Assembly: GCA_963971225.1 (NCBI GenBank)
Contig: CAXARI010000032.1
Span: forward strand, 806,001 to 870,000
Source of the DNA: Melieria omissa
Taxonomy: Eukaryota; Arthropoda; Insecta; Diptera; Ulidiidae
Length of the DNA stretch: 64,000 bases
Direction of reading: 5' to 3'
Every line of letters begins with the position of its first letter. The stretch's first letter is position 1. The notes below the pieces were generated by a model that made no database searches, was not told the origin of the DNA, and was given only the letters and a program-made list of their open reading frames with translations. The translations under genes and the position numbers were made by a program. Below are positions 13,101-28,660 of this stretch, piece after piece.

Positions 13101-16100
13101 GTGCATATTAATAATTGACCCCTTAAAATTTAGCCAGAATCTTATGCTTTCTATATTGGTCCCTAACTTTTCATTATCCTTCAGGAATAATGAGCATATC
13201 CATGCGCAAGGATAACATTGAAAAACTGCCTATTACAAAATACACACTCACCACTAAAGTGCTTATAGATTCCAAACGGTATGGGTTACGTTAATAAAAA
13301 ACCCCTTAAAATGTAGCTAGAGATTGCAGCTTTATCAAATTAAATCAATAATTTGATTACTATTAGGCAATCATGAACAGATCGATGCGCAAGAGTGACA
13401 TTAAATGGCTGCCTACTGCAAAATCGATAAAATGCTTGTAAAATATGATGATTCTAGGTTTATAGAAAAAATAATAACCTTAAAACCTAGCTGGAGTTTT
13501 GAGCTTTCATAAATGGGGTCAATCTTCTCGCTATCTCAAATAATGCAGGAGAATTTCGTTGTGGAAAAGTGATATCGACCACATGATACATCTATATCAG
13601 GGGTGCCCAAAGTCTTCTTATGGAAAAGCAAAAACCAATACATTTAAAGTTGCCCAAAAAAATTCAAACAAATTATTTAATTAATTGAATTAGTTGAAAG
13701 CACATTGTGCATTTCGCTTGACCCTTAAAATTATAAGTGAAAAAAATATAATGTTCCCATTTGTCATTGCCGAAAGGCCAACCAATCGCCAAAACAAAAA
13801 CTACAACAACAAAAGCATGTAATTTTTTTTCATACATAGAATTTCTTGAGGAAACAAAACAAAAATCCGCGCAGCCCCCACACGTGTTGCTTCGTTGCTG
13901 TCACAACAACGACTGATTGAAAGAATGCACCTCTGATCTATATAACCAATCAAATGCTTGTGGAACCTAAGTACGCACAATCACTTTAATCAAAATGGCG
14001 TCAAAATTAAGCCAGAGTGACCACCTTTCAATAATTTGGTAAATAAAAAAATATCCCACCGGCAGCATGATCGAAATTATGGCTGTTAAATCTCGACCCG
14101 TTAACGGATTTTAATAATATTATGCCTTATTATTTAGCTAGACTCGTATGCTTTCTATAATGGTATCAATCATCCTTCTATACCCCAAGGTTCGAAAGCA
14201 AATCGATTTGGAACGGTGACTTTGAAAAAATTGCTACTTGGGTGCAACCACTAAAATGCTTGTCAACACCAAATGCATAAGTGCATATTAATAATTGACC
14301 CCTTAAAATTTAGCCAGAGTCTTATGCTTTCTATATTGGTCCCTAACTTTTCATTATCCTTCAGGAATAATGAGCATATCCATGCGCAAGGATAACATTG
14401 AAAAACTGCCTATTACAAAATACACACTCACCACTAAAGTGCTTATAGATTCCAAACGGTATGGGTTACGTTAATAAAAAACCCCTTAAAATGTAGCTAG
14501 AGATTGCAGCTTTATCAAATTAAATCAATAATTTGATTACTATTAGGCAATTATGAACAGATCGATGCGCAAGAGTGACATTAAATGGCTGCCTACTGCA
14601 AAATCGATAAAATGCTTGTAAAATATGATGATTCTAGGTTTATAGAAAAAATAATAACCTTAAAACCTAGCTGGAGTTTTGAGCTTTCATAAATGGGGTC
14701 AATCTTCTCGCTATCTCAAATAATGAAGGAGAATTTCGTTGTGGAAAAGTGATATCGACCACATGATACATCTATATCAGGGGTGCCCAAAGTCTTCTTA
14801 TGGAAAAGCAAAAACCAATACATTTAAAGTTGCCCAAAAAAATGCAAACAAATTATTTAATTAATTGAATTAGTTGAAAGCACATTGTGCATTTCGCTTG
14901 ACCCTTAAAATTATAAGTGAAAAAAATATAATGTTCCCATTTGTCATTGCCGAAAGGCCAACCAATCGCCAAAACAAAAACTACAACAACAAAAGCATCT
15001 AATTTTTTTTCATACATAGAATTTCTTGAGGAAACAAAACAAAAATCCGCGCAGCCCCCACACGTGTTGCTTCGTTGCTGTCACAACAACGACTGATTGA
15101 AAGAATGCACCTCTGATCTATATAACCAATCAAATGCTTGTGGAACCTAAGTACGCACAATCACTTTAATCAAAATGGCGTCAAAATTAAGCCAGAGTGA
15201 CCACCTTTCAATAATTTGGTAAATAAAAAAATATCCCACCGGCAGCATGATCGAAATTATGGCTGTTAAATCTCGACCCGTTAACGGATTTTAATAATAT
15301 TATGCCTTATTATTTAGCTAGACTCGTATGCTTTCTATAATGGTATCAATCATCCTTCTATACCCCAAGGTTCGAAAGCAAATCGATTTGGAACGGTGAC
15401 TTTGAAAAAATTGCTACTTGGGTGCAACCACTAAAATGCTTGTCAACACCAAATGCATAAGTGCATATTAATAATTGACCCCTTAAAATTTAGCCAGAGT
15501 CTTATGCTTTCTATATTGGTCCCTAACTTTTCATTATCCTTCAGGAATAATGAGCATATCGATGCGCAAGGATAACATTGAAAAACTGCCTATTACAAAA
15601 TACACACTCACCACTAAAGTGCTTATAGATTCCAAACGGTATGGGTTACGTTAATAAAAAACCCCTTAAAATGAAGCTAGAGATTGCAGCTTTATCAAAT
15701 TAAATCAATAATTTGATTACTATTAGGCAATCATGAACAGATCGATGCGCAAGAGTGACATTAAATGGCTGCCTACTGCAAAATCGATAAAATGCTTGTA
15801 AAATATGATGATTCTAGGTTTATAGAAAAAATAATAACCTTAAAACCTAGCTGGAGTTTTGAGCTTTCATAAATGGGGTCAATCTTCTCGCTATCTCAAA
15901 TAATGCAGGAGAATTTCGTTGTGGAAAAGTGATATCGACCACATGATACATCTATATCAGGGGTGCCCAAAGTCTTCTTATGGAAAAGCAAAAACCAATA
16001 CATTTAAACTTGCCCAAAAAAATGCAAACAAATTATTTAATTAATTGAATTAGTTGAAAGCACATTGTGCATTTCGCTTGACCCTTAAAATTATAAGTGA

Positions 16101-17723
16101 AAAAAATATAATGTTCCCATTTGTCATTGCCGAAAGGCCAACCAATCGCCAAAACAAAAACTACAACAACAAAAGCATCTAATTTTTTTTCATACATAGA
16201 ATTTCTTGAGGAAACAAAACAAAAATCCGCGCAGACCCCACACGTGTTGCTTCGTTGCTGTCACAACAACGACTGATTGAAAGAATGCACCTCTGATCTA
16301 TATAACCAATCAAATGCTTGTGGAACCTAAGTACGCACAATCACTTTAATCAAAATGGCGTCAAAATTAAGCCAGAGTGACCACCTTTCACCAATTTGGT
16401 AAATAAAAAAAATATCCCACCGGCAGCATGATCGAAATTATGGCTGTTAAATCTCGACCCGTTAACGGATTTTAATATTATTATGCCTTATTATTTAGCT
16501 ACACTCGTATGCTTTCTATAATGGTATCAATCATCCTTCTATACCCCAAGGTTCGAAAGCAAATCGATTTGGAACGGTGACTTTGAAAAAATTGCTACTT
16601 GGGTGCAACCACTAAAATGCTTGTCAACACCAAATGCATAAGTGCATATTAATAATTGACCCCTTAAAATTTAGCCAGAGTCTTATGCTTTCTATATTGG
16701 TCCCTAACTTTTCATTATCCTTCAGGAATAATGAGCATATCGATGCGCAAGGATAACATTGAAAAACTGCCTATTACAAAATACACACTCACCACTAAAG
16801 TGCTTATAGATTCCAAACGGTATGGGTTACGTTAATAAAAAACCCCTTAAAATGTAGCTAGAGATTGCAGCTTTATCAAATTAAATCAATAATTTGATTA
16901 CTATTAGGCAATCATGAACAGATCGATGCGCAAGAGTGACATTAAATGGCTGCCTACTGCAAAATCGATAAAATGCTTGTAAAATATGATGATTCTAGGT
17001 TTATAGAAAAAATAATAACCTTAAAACCTAGCTGGAGTTTTGAGCTTTCATAAATGGGGTCAATCTTCTCGCTATCTCAAATAATGCAGGAGACTTTCGT
17101 TGTGGAAAAGTGATATCGACCACATGATACATCTATATCAGGGGTGCCCAAAGTCTTCTTATGGAAAAGCAAAAACCAATACATTTAAAGTTGCCCAAAA
17201 AAATGCAAACAAATTAAATAATAATAAATAATTAAATAATTAATTGAATTAGTTGAAAGCACATTGTGCATTTCGCTTGACCCTTAAAATTATAAGTGAA
17301 AAAAATATAATGTTCCCATTTGTCATTGCCGAAAGGCCAACCAATCGCCAAAACAAAAACTACAACAACAAAAGCATCTAATTTTTTTTCATACATAGAA
17401 TTTCTTGAGGAAACAAAACAAAAATCCGCGCAGCCCCCACACGTGTTGCTTCGTTGCTGTCACAACAACGACTGATTGAAAGAATGCACCTCTGATCTAT
17501 ATAACCAATCAAATGCTTGTGGAACCTAAGTACGCACAATCACTTTAATCAAAATGGCGTCAAAATTAAGCCAGAGTGACCACCTTTCACCAATTTGGTA
17601 AATAAAAAAAATATCCCACCGGCAGCATGATCGAAATTATGGCTGTTAAATCTCGACCCGTTAACGGATTTTAATATTATTATGCCTTATTATTTAGCTA
17701 CACTCGTATGCTTTCTATAATGG

Positions 17724-18788
17724 TATCAATCATCCTTCTATACCCCAAGGTTCGAAAGCAAATCGATTTGGAACGGTGACTTTGAAAAAATTGCTACTTG
17801 GGTGCAACCACTAAAATGCTTGTCAACACCAAATGCATAAGTGCATATTAATAATTGACCCCTTAAAATTTAGCCAGAGTCTTATGCTTTCTATATTGGT
17901 CCCTAACTTTTCATTATCCTTCAGGAATAATGAGCATATCGATGCGCAAGGATAACATTGAAAAACTGCCTATTACAAAATACACACTCACCACTAAAGT
18001 GCTTATAGATTCCAAACGGTATGGGTTACGTTAATAAAAAACCCCTTAAAATGTAGCTAGAGATTGCAGCTTTATCAAATTAAATCAATAATTTGATTAC
18101 TATTAGGCAATCATGAACAGATCGATGCGCAAGAGTGACATTAAATGGCTGCCTACTGCAAAATCGATTGGAAAAGTGATATCGACCACATGATACATCT
18201 ATATCAGGGGTGCCCAAAGTCTTCTTATGGAAAAGCAAAAACCAATACATTTAAAGTTGCCCAAAAAAATGCAAACAAATTAAATAATAATAAATAATTA
18301 AATAATTAATTGAATTAGTTGAAAGCACATTGTGCATTTCGCTTGACCCTTAAAATTATAAGTGAAAAAAATATAATGTTCCCATTTGTCATTGCCGAAA
18401 GGCCAACCAATCGCCAAAACAAAAACTACAACAACAAAAGCATCTAATTTTTTTTCATACATAGAATTTCTTGAGGAAACAAAACAAAAATCCGCGCAGC
18501 CCCCACACGTGTTGCTTCGTTGCTGTCACAACAACGACTGATTGAAAGAATGCACCTCTGATCTATATAACCAATCAAATGCTTGTGGAACCTAAGTACG
18601 CACAATCACTTTAATCAAAATGGCGTCAAAATTAAGCCAGAGTGACCACCTTTCAATAATTTGGTAAATAAAAAAATATCCCACCGGCAGCATGATCGAA
18701 ATTATGGCTGTTAAATCTCGACCCGTTAACGGATTTTAATAATATTATGCCTTATTATTTAGCTAGACTCGTATGCTTTCTATAATGG
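17724..18788. repeat. Satellite unit with internal deletion
   Basis: This unit is 1065 bp. The sequence jumps at 18168/18169 from the third submonomer (AAAATCGAT) directly into TGGAAAAGTGAT of the fourth, losing about 133 bp relative to its neighbour, which also carries the A/T-rich expansion. It is the largest internal deletion seen in the array. Confidence 0.85.
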
Positions 18789-21700
18789 TATCAATCATCC
18801 TTCTATACCCCAAGGTTCGAAAGCAAATCGATTTGGAACGGTGACTTTGAAAAAATTGCTACTTGGGTGCAACCACTAAAATGCTTGTCAACACCAAATG
18901 CATAAGTGCATATTAATAATTGACCCCTTAAAATTTAGCCAGAGTCTTATGCTTTCTATATTGGTCCCTAACTTTTCATTATCCTTCAGGAATAATGAGC
19001 ATATCGATGCGCAAGGATAACATTGAAAAACTGCCTATTACAAAATACACACTCACCACTAAAGTGCTTATAGATTCCAAACGGTATGGGTTACGTTAAT
19101 AAAAAACCCCTTAAAATGTAGCTAGAGATTGCAGCTTTATCAAATTAAATCATTAATTTGATTACTATTAGGCAATCATGAACAGATCGATGCGCAAGAG
19201 TGACATTAAATGGCTGCCTACTGCAAAATCGATAAAATGCTTGTAAAATATGATGATTCTAGGTTTATAGAAAAAATAATAACCTTAAAACCTAGCTGGA
19301 GTTTTCAGCTTTCATAAATGGGGTCAATCTTCTCGCTATCTCAAATAATGCAGGAGAATTTCGTTGTGGAAAAGTGATATCGACCACATGATACATCTAT
19401 ATCAGGGGTGCCCAAAGTCTTCTTATGGAAAAGCAAAAACCAATACATTTAAAGTTGCCCAAAAAAATGCAAACAAATTATTTAATTAATTGAATTAGTT
19501 GAAAGCACATTGTGCATTTCGCTTGACCCTTAAAATTATAAGTGAACAAAATATAATGTTCCCATTTGTCATTGCCGAAAGGCCAACCAATCGCCAAAAC
19601 AAAAACTACAACAACAAAAGCATCTAATTTTTTTTCATACATAGAATTTCTTGAGGAAACAAAACAAAAATCCGCGCAGCCCCCACACGTGTTGCTTCGT
19701 TGCTGTCACAACAACGACTGATTGAAAGAATGCACCTCTGATCTATATAACCAATCAAATGCTTGTGGAACCTAAGTACGCACAATCACTTTAATCAAAA
19801 TGGCGTCAAAATTATGCCAGAGTGACCACCTTTCAATAATTTGGTAAATAAAAAAATATCCCACCGGCAGCATGATCGAAATTATGGCTGTTAAATCTCG
19901 ACCCGTTAACGGATTTTAATAATATTATGCCTTATTATTTAGCTAGACTCGTATGCTTTCTATAATGGTATCAATCATCCTTCTATACCCCAAGGTTCGA
20001 AAGCAAATCGATTTGGAACGGTGACTTTGAAAAAATTGCTACTTGGGTGCAACCACTAAAATGCTTGTCAACACCAAATGCATAAGTGCATATTAATAAT
20101 TGACCCCTTAAAATTTAGCCAGAGTCTTATGCTTTCTATATTGGTCCCTAACTTTTCATTATCCTTCAGGAATAATGAGCATATCGATGCGCAAGGATAA
20201 CATTGAAAAACTGCCTATTACAAAATACACACTCACCACTAAAGTGCTTATAGATTCCAAACGGTATGGGTTACGTTAATAAAAAACCCCTTAAAATGTA
20301 GCTAGAGATTGCAGCTTTATCAAATTAAATCAATAATTTGATTACTATTAGGCAATCATGAACAGATCGATGCGCAAGAGTGACATTAAATGGCTGCCTA
20401 CTGCAAAATCGATAAAATGCTTGTAAAATATGATGATTCTAGGTTTATAGAAAAAATAATAACCTTAAAACCTAGCTGGAGTTTTGAGCTTTCATAAATG
20501 GGGTCAATCTTCTCGCTATCTCAAATAATGCAGGAGAATTTCGTTGTGGAAAAGTGATATCGACCACATGATACATCTATATCAGGGGTGCCCAAAGTCT
20601 TCTTACCAATACATTTAAAGTTGCCCAAAAAAATGCAAACAAATTAAATAATAATAAATAATTAAATAATTAATTGAATTAGTTGAAAGCACATTGTGCA
20701 TTTCGCTTGACCCTTAAAATTATAAGTGAACAAAATATAATGTTCCCATTTGTCATTGCCGAAAGGCCAACCAATCGCCAAAACAAAAACTACAACAACA
20801 AAAGCATCTAATTTTTTTTCATACATAGAATTTCTTGAGGAAACAAAACAAAAATCCGCGCAGCCCCCACACGTGTTGCTTCGTTGCTGTCACAACAACG
20901 ACTGATTGAAAGAATGCACCTCTGATCTATATAACCAATCAAATGCTTGTGGAACCTAAGTACGCACAATCACTTTAATCAAAATGGCGTCAAAATTAAG
21001 CCAGAGTGACCACCTTTCAATAATTTTGTAAATAAAAAAATATCCCACCGGCAGCATGATCGAAATTATAGCTGTTAAATCTCGACCCGTTAACGGATTT
21101 TAATAATATTATGCCTTATTATTTAGCTAGACTCGTATGCTTTCTATAATGGTATCAATCATCCTTCTATACCCCAAGGTTCGAAAGCAAATCGATTTGG
21201 AACGGTGACTTTGAAAAAATTGCTACTTGGGTGCAACCACTAAAATGCTTGTCAACACCAAATGCATAAGTGCATATTAATAATTGACCCCTTAAAATTT
21301 AGCCAGAGTCTTATGCTTTCTATATTGGTCCCTAACTTTTCATTATCCTTCAGGAATAATGAGCATATCGATGCGCAAGGATAACATTGAAAAACTGCCT
21401 ATTACAAAATACACACTCACCACTAAAGTGCTTATAGATTCCAAACGGTATGGGTTACGTTAATAAAAAACCCCTTAAAATGTAGCTAGAGATTGCAGCT
21501 TTATCAAATTAAATCAATAATTTGATTACTATTAGGCAATCATGAACAGATCGATGCGCAAGAGTGACATTAAATGGCTGCCTACTGCAAAATCGATAAA
21601 ATGCTTGTAAAATATGATGATTCTAGGTTTATAGAAAAAATAATAACCTTAAAACCTAGCTGGAGTTTTGAGCTTTCATAAATGGGGTCAATCTTCTCGC

Positions 21701-24700
21701 TATCTCAAATAATGCAGGAGAATTTCGTTGTGGAAAAGTGATATCGACCACATGATACATCTATATCAGGGGTGCCCAAAGTCTTCTTATGGAAAAGCAA
21801 AAACCAATACATTTAAAGTTGCCCAAAAAAATGCAAACAAATTATTTAATTAATTGAATTAGTTGAAAGCACATTGTGCATTTCGCTTGACCCTTAAAAT
21901 TATAAGTGAAAAAAATATAATGTTCCCATTTGTCATTGCCGAAAGGCCAACCAATCGCCAAAACAAAAACTACAACAACAAAAGCATCTAATTTTTTTTC
22001 ATACATAGAATTTCTTGAGGAAACAAAACAAAAATCCGCGCAGCCCCCACACGTGTTGCTTCGTTGCTGTCACAACAACGACTGATTGAAAGAATGCACC
22101 TCTGATCTATATAACCAATCAAATGCTTGTGGAACCTAAGTACGCACAATCACTTTAATCAAAATGGCGTCAAAATTAAGCCAGAGTGCCCACCTTTCAC
22201 CAATTTGGTAAATAAAAAAAATATCCCACCGGCAGCATGATCGAAATTATGGCTGTTAAATCTCGACCCGTTAACGGATTTTAATAATATTATGCCTTAT
22301 TATTTAGCTACACTCGTATGCTTTCTATAATGGTATCAATCATCCTTCTATACCCCAAGGTTCGAAAGCAAATCGATTTGGAACGGTGACTTTGAAAAAA
22401 TTGCTACTTGGGTGCAACCACTAAAATGCTTGTCAACACCAAATGCATAAGTGCATATTAATAATTGACCCCTTAAAATTTAGCCAGAGTCTTATGCTTT
22501 CTATATTGGTCCCTAACTTTTCATTATCCTTCAGGAATAATGAGCATATCGATGCGCAAGGATAACATTGAAAAACTGCCTATTACAAAATACACACTCA
22601 CCACTAAAGTGCTTATAGATTCCAAACGGTATGGGTTACGTTAATAAAAAACCCCTTAAAATGTAGCTAGAGATTGCAGCTTTATCAAATTAAATCAATA
22701 ATTTGATTACTATTAGGCAATCATGAACAGATCGATGCGCAAGAGTGACTTTAAATGGCTGCCTACTGCAAAATCGATAAAATGCTTGTAAAATATGATG
22801 ATTCTAGGTTTATAGAAAAAATAATAACCTTAAAACCTAGCTGGAGTTTTGAGCTTTCATAAATGGGGTCAATCTTCTCGCTATCTCAGATAATGCAGGA
22901 GAATTTCGTTGTGGAAAAGTGATATCGACCACATGATACATCTATATCAGGGGTGCCAAAAATCTTCTTATGGAAAAGCAAAAACCAATACATGTAAAGT
23001 TGACCAAAAAAATGCAAACAAATTATTTAATTAATTGAATTAGTTGAAAGCACATTGTGCATTTCGCTTGACCCTTAAAATTATAAGTGAAAAAATATAA
23101 TGTTCCCATTTGTCATTGCCGAAAGGCCAACCAATCGCCAACACAAAAAAGCATACACACAAAAACTACAACAACAAAAGCATCTAATTTTTTTTCATAC
23201 ATACAATTTCTAGAGGCAACAAAACAAAAATCCGCGCAGCCCCCACACGTGTTGCTTCGTTGCTGTCACAACAACGACTGATTGAAAGAATGCACCTCTG
23301 ATCTATATAACCAATCAAATGCTTGTGGAACCTAAGTACGCACAATCACTTTAATCAAAATGGCGTCAAAATTAAGCCAGAGTGACCACCTTTCACCAAT
23401 TTGGTAAATAAAAAAAATATCCCCCCGGCAGCATGATCGAAATTATGGCTGTTAAATCTCGACCCGTTAACGGATTTTAATATTATTATGCCTTATTATT
23501 TAGCTACACTCGTATGCTTTCTATAATGGTATCAATCATCCTTCTATACCCCAAGGTTCGAAAGCAAATCGATTTGGAACGGTGACTTTGAAAAAATTGC
23601 TACTTGGGTGCAACCACTAAAATGCTTGTCAACACCAAATGCATAAGTGCATATTAATAATTGACCCCTTAAAATTTAGCCAGAGTCTTACGCTTTCTAT
23701 ATTGGTCCCTACCTTTTCATTATCCTTCAGGAATAATGAGCATATCGATGCGCAAGGATAACATTGAAAAACTGCCTATTACAAAATACACACTCACCAC
23801 TAAAGTGCTTATAGATTCCAAACGGTATGGGTTACATTAATAAAAAACCCCTTAAAATGTAGCTAGAGATTGCAGCTTTATCAAATTAAATCAATAATTT
23901 GATTACTATTCGGCAATCATGAACAGATCGATGCGCAAGAGTGACATTAAATGGCTGCCTACTGCAAAATCGATAAAATGCTTGTAAAATATGATGATTC
24001 TAGGTTTATAGAAAAACTAATAACCTTAAAACCTAGCTGGAGTTTTGAGCTTTCATAAATGGGGTCAATCTTCTCGCTATCTCAGATAATGCAGGAGAAT
24101 TTCGTTGTGGAAAAGTGATACCGACCACATGATACATCTATATCAGGAGTGCCCAAAATCTTCTTATGGAAAAGCAAAAACCAATACATGTAAAGTTGAA
24201 CAAAAAAATTCAAACAAATTATTTAATTAATTGAATTAGTTGAAAGCACATTGTGCATTTCGCTTGACCCTTAAAATTATAAGTGAAAAAAATATAATGT
24301 TCCCATTTGTCATTGCCGAAAGGCCAACCAATCGCCAACCCAAAAAAGCATACACACAAAAACTACAACAACAAAAGCATCTAATTTTTTTTCATACATA
24401 CAAATTCTTGAGGCAACAAAACAAAAATCCGCGCAGCCCCCACACGTGTTGCTTCGTTGCTATCACAACAACGACTGATTGAAAGAATGCACCTCTGATC
24501 TATATAACCAATCAAATGCTTGTGGAACCTAAGTACGCACAATCACTTTAATCAAAATGGCGTCAAAATTAAGCCAGAGTGACCACCTTTCACCAATTTG
24601 GTAAATAAAAAAAATATCCCACCGGCAGCATGATCGAAATTATGGCTGTTAAATCTCGACCCGTTAACGGATTTTAATAATTTTATGCCTTATTATTTAG

Positions 24701-27700
24701 CTAGACTCGTATGCTTTCTATAATGGTATCAATCATCCTTCTATACCCCAAGGTTCGAAAGCAAATCGATTTGGAACGGTGACTTTGAAAAAATTGCTAC
24801 TTGGGTGCAACCACTAAAATGCTTGTCAACACCAAATGCATAAGTGCATATTAATAATTGACCCCTTAAAATTTAGCCAGAGTCTTATGCTTTCTATATT
24901 GGTCCCTAACTTTTCATTATCCCTCAGGAATAATGAGCATATCGATGCGCAAGGATAACATTGAAAAACTGCCTATTACAAAATACACACTCACCACTAA
25001 AGTGCTTATAGATTCCAAACGGTACAGGTTACGTTAATAAAAAACCCCTTAAAATGTAGCTAGAGATTGCAGCTTTATCAAATTAAATCAATAATTTGAT
25101 TACTATTCGGCAATCATGAACAGATCGATGCGCAAGAGTGACATTAAATGGCTGCCTACTGCAAAATCGATAAAATGCTTGTAAAATATGATGATTCTAG
25201 GTTTATAGAAAAACTAATAACCTTAAAACCTAGCTGGAGTTTTGAGCTTTCATAAATGGGGTCAATCTTCTCGCTATCTCAGATAATGCAGGAGAATTTC
25301 GTTGTGGAAAAGTGATATCGACCACATGATACATCTATATCAGGAGTGCCCAAAATCTTCTTATGGAAAAGCAAAAACCAATACATGTAAAGTTGCCCAA
25401 AAAATGCAAACAAATTATTTAATTAATTGAATTAGTTGAAAGCACATTGTGCATTTCGCTTGACCCTTAAAATTATAAGTGAAAAAAATATAATGTTCCC
25501 ATTTGTCATTGCCGAAAGGCCAACCAATCGCCAAAACAAAAACTACAACAACAAAAGCATCTAATTTTTTTTCATACATACAATTTCTTGAGGCAACAAA
25601 ACAAAAATCCGCGCAGCCCCCACACGTGTTGCTTCGTTGCTGTCACAACAACGACTGATTGAAAGAATGCACCTCTGATCTATATAGTCAATCAAATGCT
25701 TGTGGAACCTAAGTACGCACAATCACTTTAATCAAAATGGCGTCAAAATTAAGCCAGAGTGACCACCTTTCACCAATTTGGTAAATAAAAAAAATATCCC
25801 CCCGGCAGCATGATCGAAATTATGGCTGTTAAATCTCGACCCGTTAACGGATTTTAATAATATTATGCCTTATTATTTAGCTAGACTCGTATGCTTTCTA
25901 TAATGGTATCAATCATCCTTCTATACCCCAAGGTTCGAAAGCAAATCGATTTGGAACGGTGACTTTGAAAAAATTGCTACTTGGGTGCAACCACTAAAAT
26001 GCTTGTCAACACCAAATGCATAAGTGCATATTAATAATTGACCCCTTAAAATTTAGCCAGAGTCTTATGCTTTCTTTATTGGTCCCTACCTTTTCATTAT
26101 CCGTCAGGAATAATGAGCATATCGATGCGCAAGGATAACATTGAAAAACTGCCTATTACAAAATACACACTCACCACTAAAGTGCTTATAGATTCCAAAC
26201 GGTATGGGTTACGTTAATAAAAAAACCCCTTAAAATGTAGCTAGAGATTGCAGCTTTATCAAATTAAATCAATAATTTGATTACTATTAGGCAATCATGA
26301 ACAGATCGATGCGCAAGAGTGACATTAAATGGCTGCCTACTGCAAAATCGATAAAATGCTTGTAAAATATGATGATTCTAGGTTTATAGAAAAAATAATA
26401 ACCTTAAAACCTAGCTGGAGTTTTGAGCTTTCATAAATGGGGTCAATCTTCTCGCTATCTCAAAAAATGCAGGAGAATTTCGTTGTGGAAAAGTGATATC
26501 GACCACATGATACATCTATATCAGGGGTGCCCAAAATATTCTTATGGAAAAGCAAAAACCAATACATGTAAAGTTGCCCAAAAAATGCAAACAAATTATT
26601 TAATTAATTGAATTAGTTGAAAGCACATTGTGCATTTCGCTTGACCCTTAAAATTATAAGTGAAAAAAATATAATGTTCCCATTTGTCATTGCCGAAAGG
26701 CCAACCAATCGCCAAAACAAAAACTACAACAACAAAAGCATCTAATTTTTTTTCATACATACAATTTCTTGAGGCAACAAAACAAAAATCCGCGCAGCCC
26801 CCACACGTGTTGCTTCGTTGCTGTCACAACAACGACTGATTGAAAGAATGCACCTCTGATCTATATAACCAATCAAATGCTTGTGGAACCTAAGTACGCA
26901 CAATCACTTTAATCAAAATGGCGTCAAAATTATGCCAGAGTGACCACCTTTCACCAATTTGGTAAATAAAAAAAATATCCCACCGCCAGCATGATCGAAA
27001 TTATGGCTGTTAAATCTCGACCCGTTAACGGATTTTAATAATATTATGCCTTATTATTTAGCTAGACTCGTATGCTTTCTATAATGGTATCAATCATCCT
27101 TCTATACCCCAAGGTTCGAAAGCAAATCGATTTGGAACGGTGACTTTGAAAAAATTGCTACTTGGGTGCAACCACTAAAATGCTTGTCAACACCAAATGC
27201 ATAAGTGCATATTAATAATTGACCCCTTAAAATTTAGCCAGAGTCTTATGCTTTCTATATTGGTCCCTAACTTTTCATTATCCTTCAGGAATAATGAGCA
27301 TATCGATGCGCAAGGATAACATTGAAAAACTGCCTATTACAAAATACACACTCACCACTAAAGTGCTTATAGATTCCAAACGGTATGGGTTACGTTAATA
27401 AAAAACCCCTTAAAATGTAGCTAGAGATTGCAGCTTTATCAAATTAAATCAATAATTTGATTACTATTCGGCAATCATGAACAGATCGATGCGCAAGGGT
27501 GACATTAAATGGCTGCCTACTGCAAAATCGATAAAATGCTTGTAAAATATGATGATTCTAGGTTTATAGACAAAATAATAACCTTAAAACCTAGCTGGAG
27601 TTTTGAGCTTTCATAAATGGGGTCAATCTTCTCGCTATCTCAGATAATGCAGGAGAATTTCGTTGTGGAAAAGTGATATCGACCACATGATACATCTATA

Positions 27701-28642
27701 TCAGGGGTGCCCAAAATCTTCTTATGGAAAAGCAAAAACCAATACATGTAAAGTTGCCCAAAAAATGCAAACAAATTATTTAATTAATTGAATTAGTTGA
27801 AAGCACATTGTGCATTTCGCTTGACCCTTAAAATTATAAGTGAAAAAAATATAATGTTCCCATTTGTCATTGCCGAAAGGCCAACCAATCGCCAACACAA
27901 AAAAGCATTCACACAAAAACTACAACAACAAAAGCATCTAATTTTTTTTCATACATACAATTTCTTGAGGCAACAAAACAAAAATCCGCGCAGCCCCCAC
28001 ACGTGTTGCTTCGTTGCTGTCACAACAACGACTGATTGAAAGAATGCACCTCTGATCTATATAACCAATCAAATGCTTGTGGAACCTAAGTACGCACAAT
28101 CACTTTAATCAAAATGGCGTCAAAATTATGCCAGAGTGACCACCTTTCACCAATTTGGTAAATAAAAAAAATATCCCACCGCCAGCATGATCGAAATTAT
28201 GGCTGTTAAATCTCGACCCGTTAACGGATTTTAATAATATTATGCCTTATTATTTAGCTAGACTCGTATGCTTTCTATAATGGTATCAATCATCCTTCTA
28301 TACCCCAAGGTTCGAAAGCAAATCGATTTGGAACGGTGACTTTGAAAAAATTGCTACTTGGGTGCAACCACTAAAATGCTTGTCAACACCAAATGCATAA
28401 GTGCATATTAATAATTGACCCCTTAAAATTTAGCCAGAGTCTTATGCTTTCTATATTGGTCCCTACCTTTTCATTATCCTTCAGGAATAATGAGCATATC
28501 GATGCGCAAGATAACATTGAAAAACTGCCTATTACAAAATACACACTCACCACTAAAGTGCTTATAGATTCCAAACGGTATGGGTTACGTTAATAAAAAA
28601 CCCCTTAAAATGTAGCTAGAGATTGCAGCTTTATCAAATTAA

Positions 28643-28660
28643 GGGGGGAGTACACTTTGA
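28643..28660 (+). repeat. Left terminal inverted repeat of the TTAA element
   Basis: 18 bp, perfect complement of 29357-29374; begins with six G directly after TTAA. Confidence 0.9.

Larger units (their letters stand above)
1..28642. repeat. Satellite array, block 1 (about 1.18-kb units)
   Basis: Head-to-tail tandem repeat, all units in one orientation. Taking TATCAATCAT as unit start, units begin at 1, 1179, 2359, 3525, 4705, 5885, 7065, 8246, 9426, 10624, 11804, 12984, 14164, 15344, 16525, 17724, 18789, 19969, 21153, 22334, 23530, 24727, 25907, 27088 and 28284. Most units are 1166-1199 bp; one is 1065 bp because of a deletion. Units differ by scattered substitutions and small indels. Two subfamilies are visible by linked markers: one with CCCAAAGTCTTC, ACATTTAAA and CTCAAATAATG (about 4705 to 22800), the other with CCCAAAATCTTC, ACATGTAAAG and CTCAGATAATG (1 to about 3500, and from about 22880 on). 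There is no reading frame conserved between units. The location is probably heterochromatic (pericentromeric or subtelomeric), but that is inference. Confidence 0.97.

Noticed and set aside
26423..26611. A 62-codon frame identical at 26423 and 30721
   Set aside because: The identity reflects block duplication of satellite units; the start is TTG and other units have stops.
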